From Steroidobacteraceae bacterium (lineage in GTDB: Bacteria > Pseudomonadota > Gammaproteobacteria > Steroidobacterales > Steroidobacteraceae): a stretch of DNA of 50,027 nt. A model generated the notes under the pieces. The model was not told the DNA's origin. It was given only the letters and a program-made list of their open reading frames with translations, and made no database searches. Made by a program: the position numbers and the translations under genes. Of the stretch, positions 49,066-50,027 are shown piece after piece. The stretch spans positions 1 to 50,027 of the forward strand of contig JALORN010000022.1 of the NCBI GenBank assembly GCA_025458905.1, read 5' to 3'. Position 1 is the stretch's first letter; each line of letters opens with the position of its first letter.

Positions 49066-50027
49066 ATGGACTATGCCCAGACGCTCCTCGGTTTCCTGCC
49101 CGGCGCCTCGCGGCGCACCCCGGGCCTCAAGGAGCTGCTGAACGCAGCCGAGGCCTACCTCCCGGCCGACCAGGTCGAGCGCATCCGCGCCGCCGCCGAG
49201 TTCGGCGCCGAGGCGCACCGCGGCCAGAAGCGCAACACTGGCGAGCCCTACATCGCACACCCGGTCGCGGCCGCCGAGATCCTCGCCGAGCTGCGCCTCG
49301 ATCCCGACACGATCGTCGCGGCGATCCTGCACGACGTCATCGAGGACACGCCGATCGCCAAGGCGGAGATCGCGGCGAAGTTCGGCAACAGCGTGGCCGA
49401 GATCGTCGACGGCGTCACCAAGCTCGACCAGATCAAGTTCAAGAACCGCGAGGAGGCGCAGGCGGAGTCGTTCCGCAAGATGCTGCTCGCGATGGTGCGC
49501 GACCTGCGCGTCATCCTGGTCAAGCTCGCCGACCGCACCCACAACATGCGCACCATCGGTGGCATGCCGGCGCCGCGGCGGCGCGCGATCGCGAAGGAGA
49601 CGCTCGACATCTACGCGCCGATCGCCGAGCGGCTCGGCCTCTACAACCTCAAGCTCGAGCTCGAGGACCTCGGCTTCCGCGCGCTCTACCCGCAGGAGCG
49701 CACGCTGAAGCGCGCGCGCGGCAACCAGAAGGAGTTCCTCTCCAGGATCGCCGACCAGATGCGCGCCCAGCTCGCCCGCCAGGGCATCCAGGCGCGGGTC
49801 GAGGCGCGCGAGAAGCACCTCTACAGCATCTACCGCAAGATGCAGCGCAAGCGCACCGCGCTCTCCGAGATCGTCGACGTCTATGGCCTGCGGGTGATCA
49901 CCGACCTGCCCGACACCTGCTACCGCGCGCTCGGCGCGGTGCACGCGGTCTACAAGCCGATGCCGGGGCGCTTCAAGGACTACATCGCGATCCCGCGCGT
50001 CAACGGCTACCAGTCGCTGCACACCAC
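49066..50027 (+). CDS. spoT: Bifunctional (p)ppGpp synthetase/hydrolase SpoT, N-terminal part (cut by window edge)
   Basis: The first 320 codons of a RelA/SpoT-family protein are present. The hydrolase HD domain is intact: HRGQKRNTGEPYIAHPVA, LHDVIEDTP with the His-Asp pair, and VKLADRTHNMRTI. The start of the synthetase domain follows (EKHLYSIYRKMQRK, DVYGLRVI, GRFKDYIAIPRVNGYQSLHT). An intact HD site together with the gmk-rpoZ context makes SpoT rather than RelA. The ATG at 49066 gives a normal N-terminus; the 112 bp upstream hold no other gene. Confidence 0.95.
   Translation, partial: MDYAQTLLGFLPGASRRTPGLKELLNAAEAYLPADQVERIRAAAEFGAEAHRGQKRNTGEPYIAHPVAAAEILAELRLDPDTIVAAILHDVIEDTPIAKAEIAAKFGNSVAEIVDGVTKLDQIKFKNREEAQAESFRKMLLAMVRDLRVILVKLADRTHNMRTIGGMPAPRRRAIAKETLDIYAPIAERLGLYNLKLELEDLGFRALYPQERTLKRARGNQKEFLSRIADQMRAQLARQGIQARVEAREKHLYSIYRKMQRKRTALSEIVDVYGLRVITDLPDTCYRALGAVHAVYKPMPGRFKDYIAIPRVNGYQSLHT

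Overview
The window reads as chromosomal DNA of a GC-rich gammaproteobacterium. The neighbourhoods tesA/ybbA/ybbP, mrcA divergent from pilMNOPQ, pilQ-aroK-aroB-dgt, hemW-rdgB and rph-yicC-gmk-rpoZ-spoT point to the Xanthomonadales / Nevskiales / Steroidobacterales side of the class. That placement is inferred from gene order and composition only. Most of the window is densely packed housekeeping DNA. I saw no rRNA, tRNA, CRISPR array or intact insertion sequence.

Layout. 1-1881: a DUF4139 envelope protein cut by the left edge, and an orphan membrane protein resembling an anti-sigma factor. 1978-7569: a signalling block with a receiver-HPt protein, a CHASE3/PAS histidine kinase, a NarL-type regulator and a GAF histidine kinase. 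7618-9357: a dehydrogenase with a Tat-like leader and a small unknown protein. 9418-17005: a metallophosphoesterase, the YbbP/YbbA ABC exporter, divergent tesA, and an acyl-CoA ligase. 20722-31091 (minus strand): dgt, aroB, aroK, an Ig-repeat lipoprotein and pilQPONM. 31513-38030: mrcA, an unknown gene, gltA, an M48 protease and rpmE. 38367-50027: hemW, rdgB, a P-type ATPase, rph, a PP2C phosphatase, yicC, a methyltransferase, a DUF4382 lipoprotein, gmk, rpoZ and the start of spoT.

The clear accessory region is about 16995-20542, between the acyl-CoA ligase and dgt. Its GC content is visibly lower: two 60-base lines counted by hand gave 36/60 and 26/60, against 47/60 for a backbone line. It holds three genes that look like DUF6502 paralogues, all on the minus strand. 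Between two of them sits a secreted protein with an N-terminal DUF5666-like domain and 15 uninterrupted copies of an 8-residue repeat ([VI]-A-G-V-T-G-T-N). Two of the DUF6502-like proteins carry helix-turn-helix-like segments. The 227 bp between the two halves of the locus contains four inverted repeats. This is the best candidate in the window for an undescribed system: cytoplasmic DNA-binding-type proteins paired with an exported repeat protein.

Other points of interest are a 40-bp perfect inverted repeat filling the gap between two convergent stop codons (34710-34790), two facing consensus DnaA boxes in an AT-rich gap (38128-38150), an Ig-domain lipoprotein inserted between pilQ and aroK, and a recurring CTAnnnT motif upstream of many start codons.
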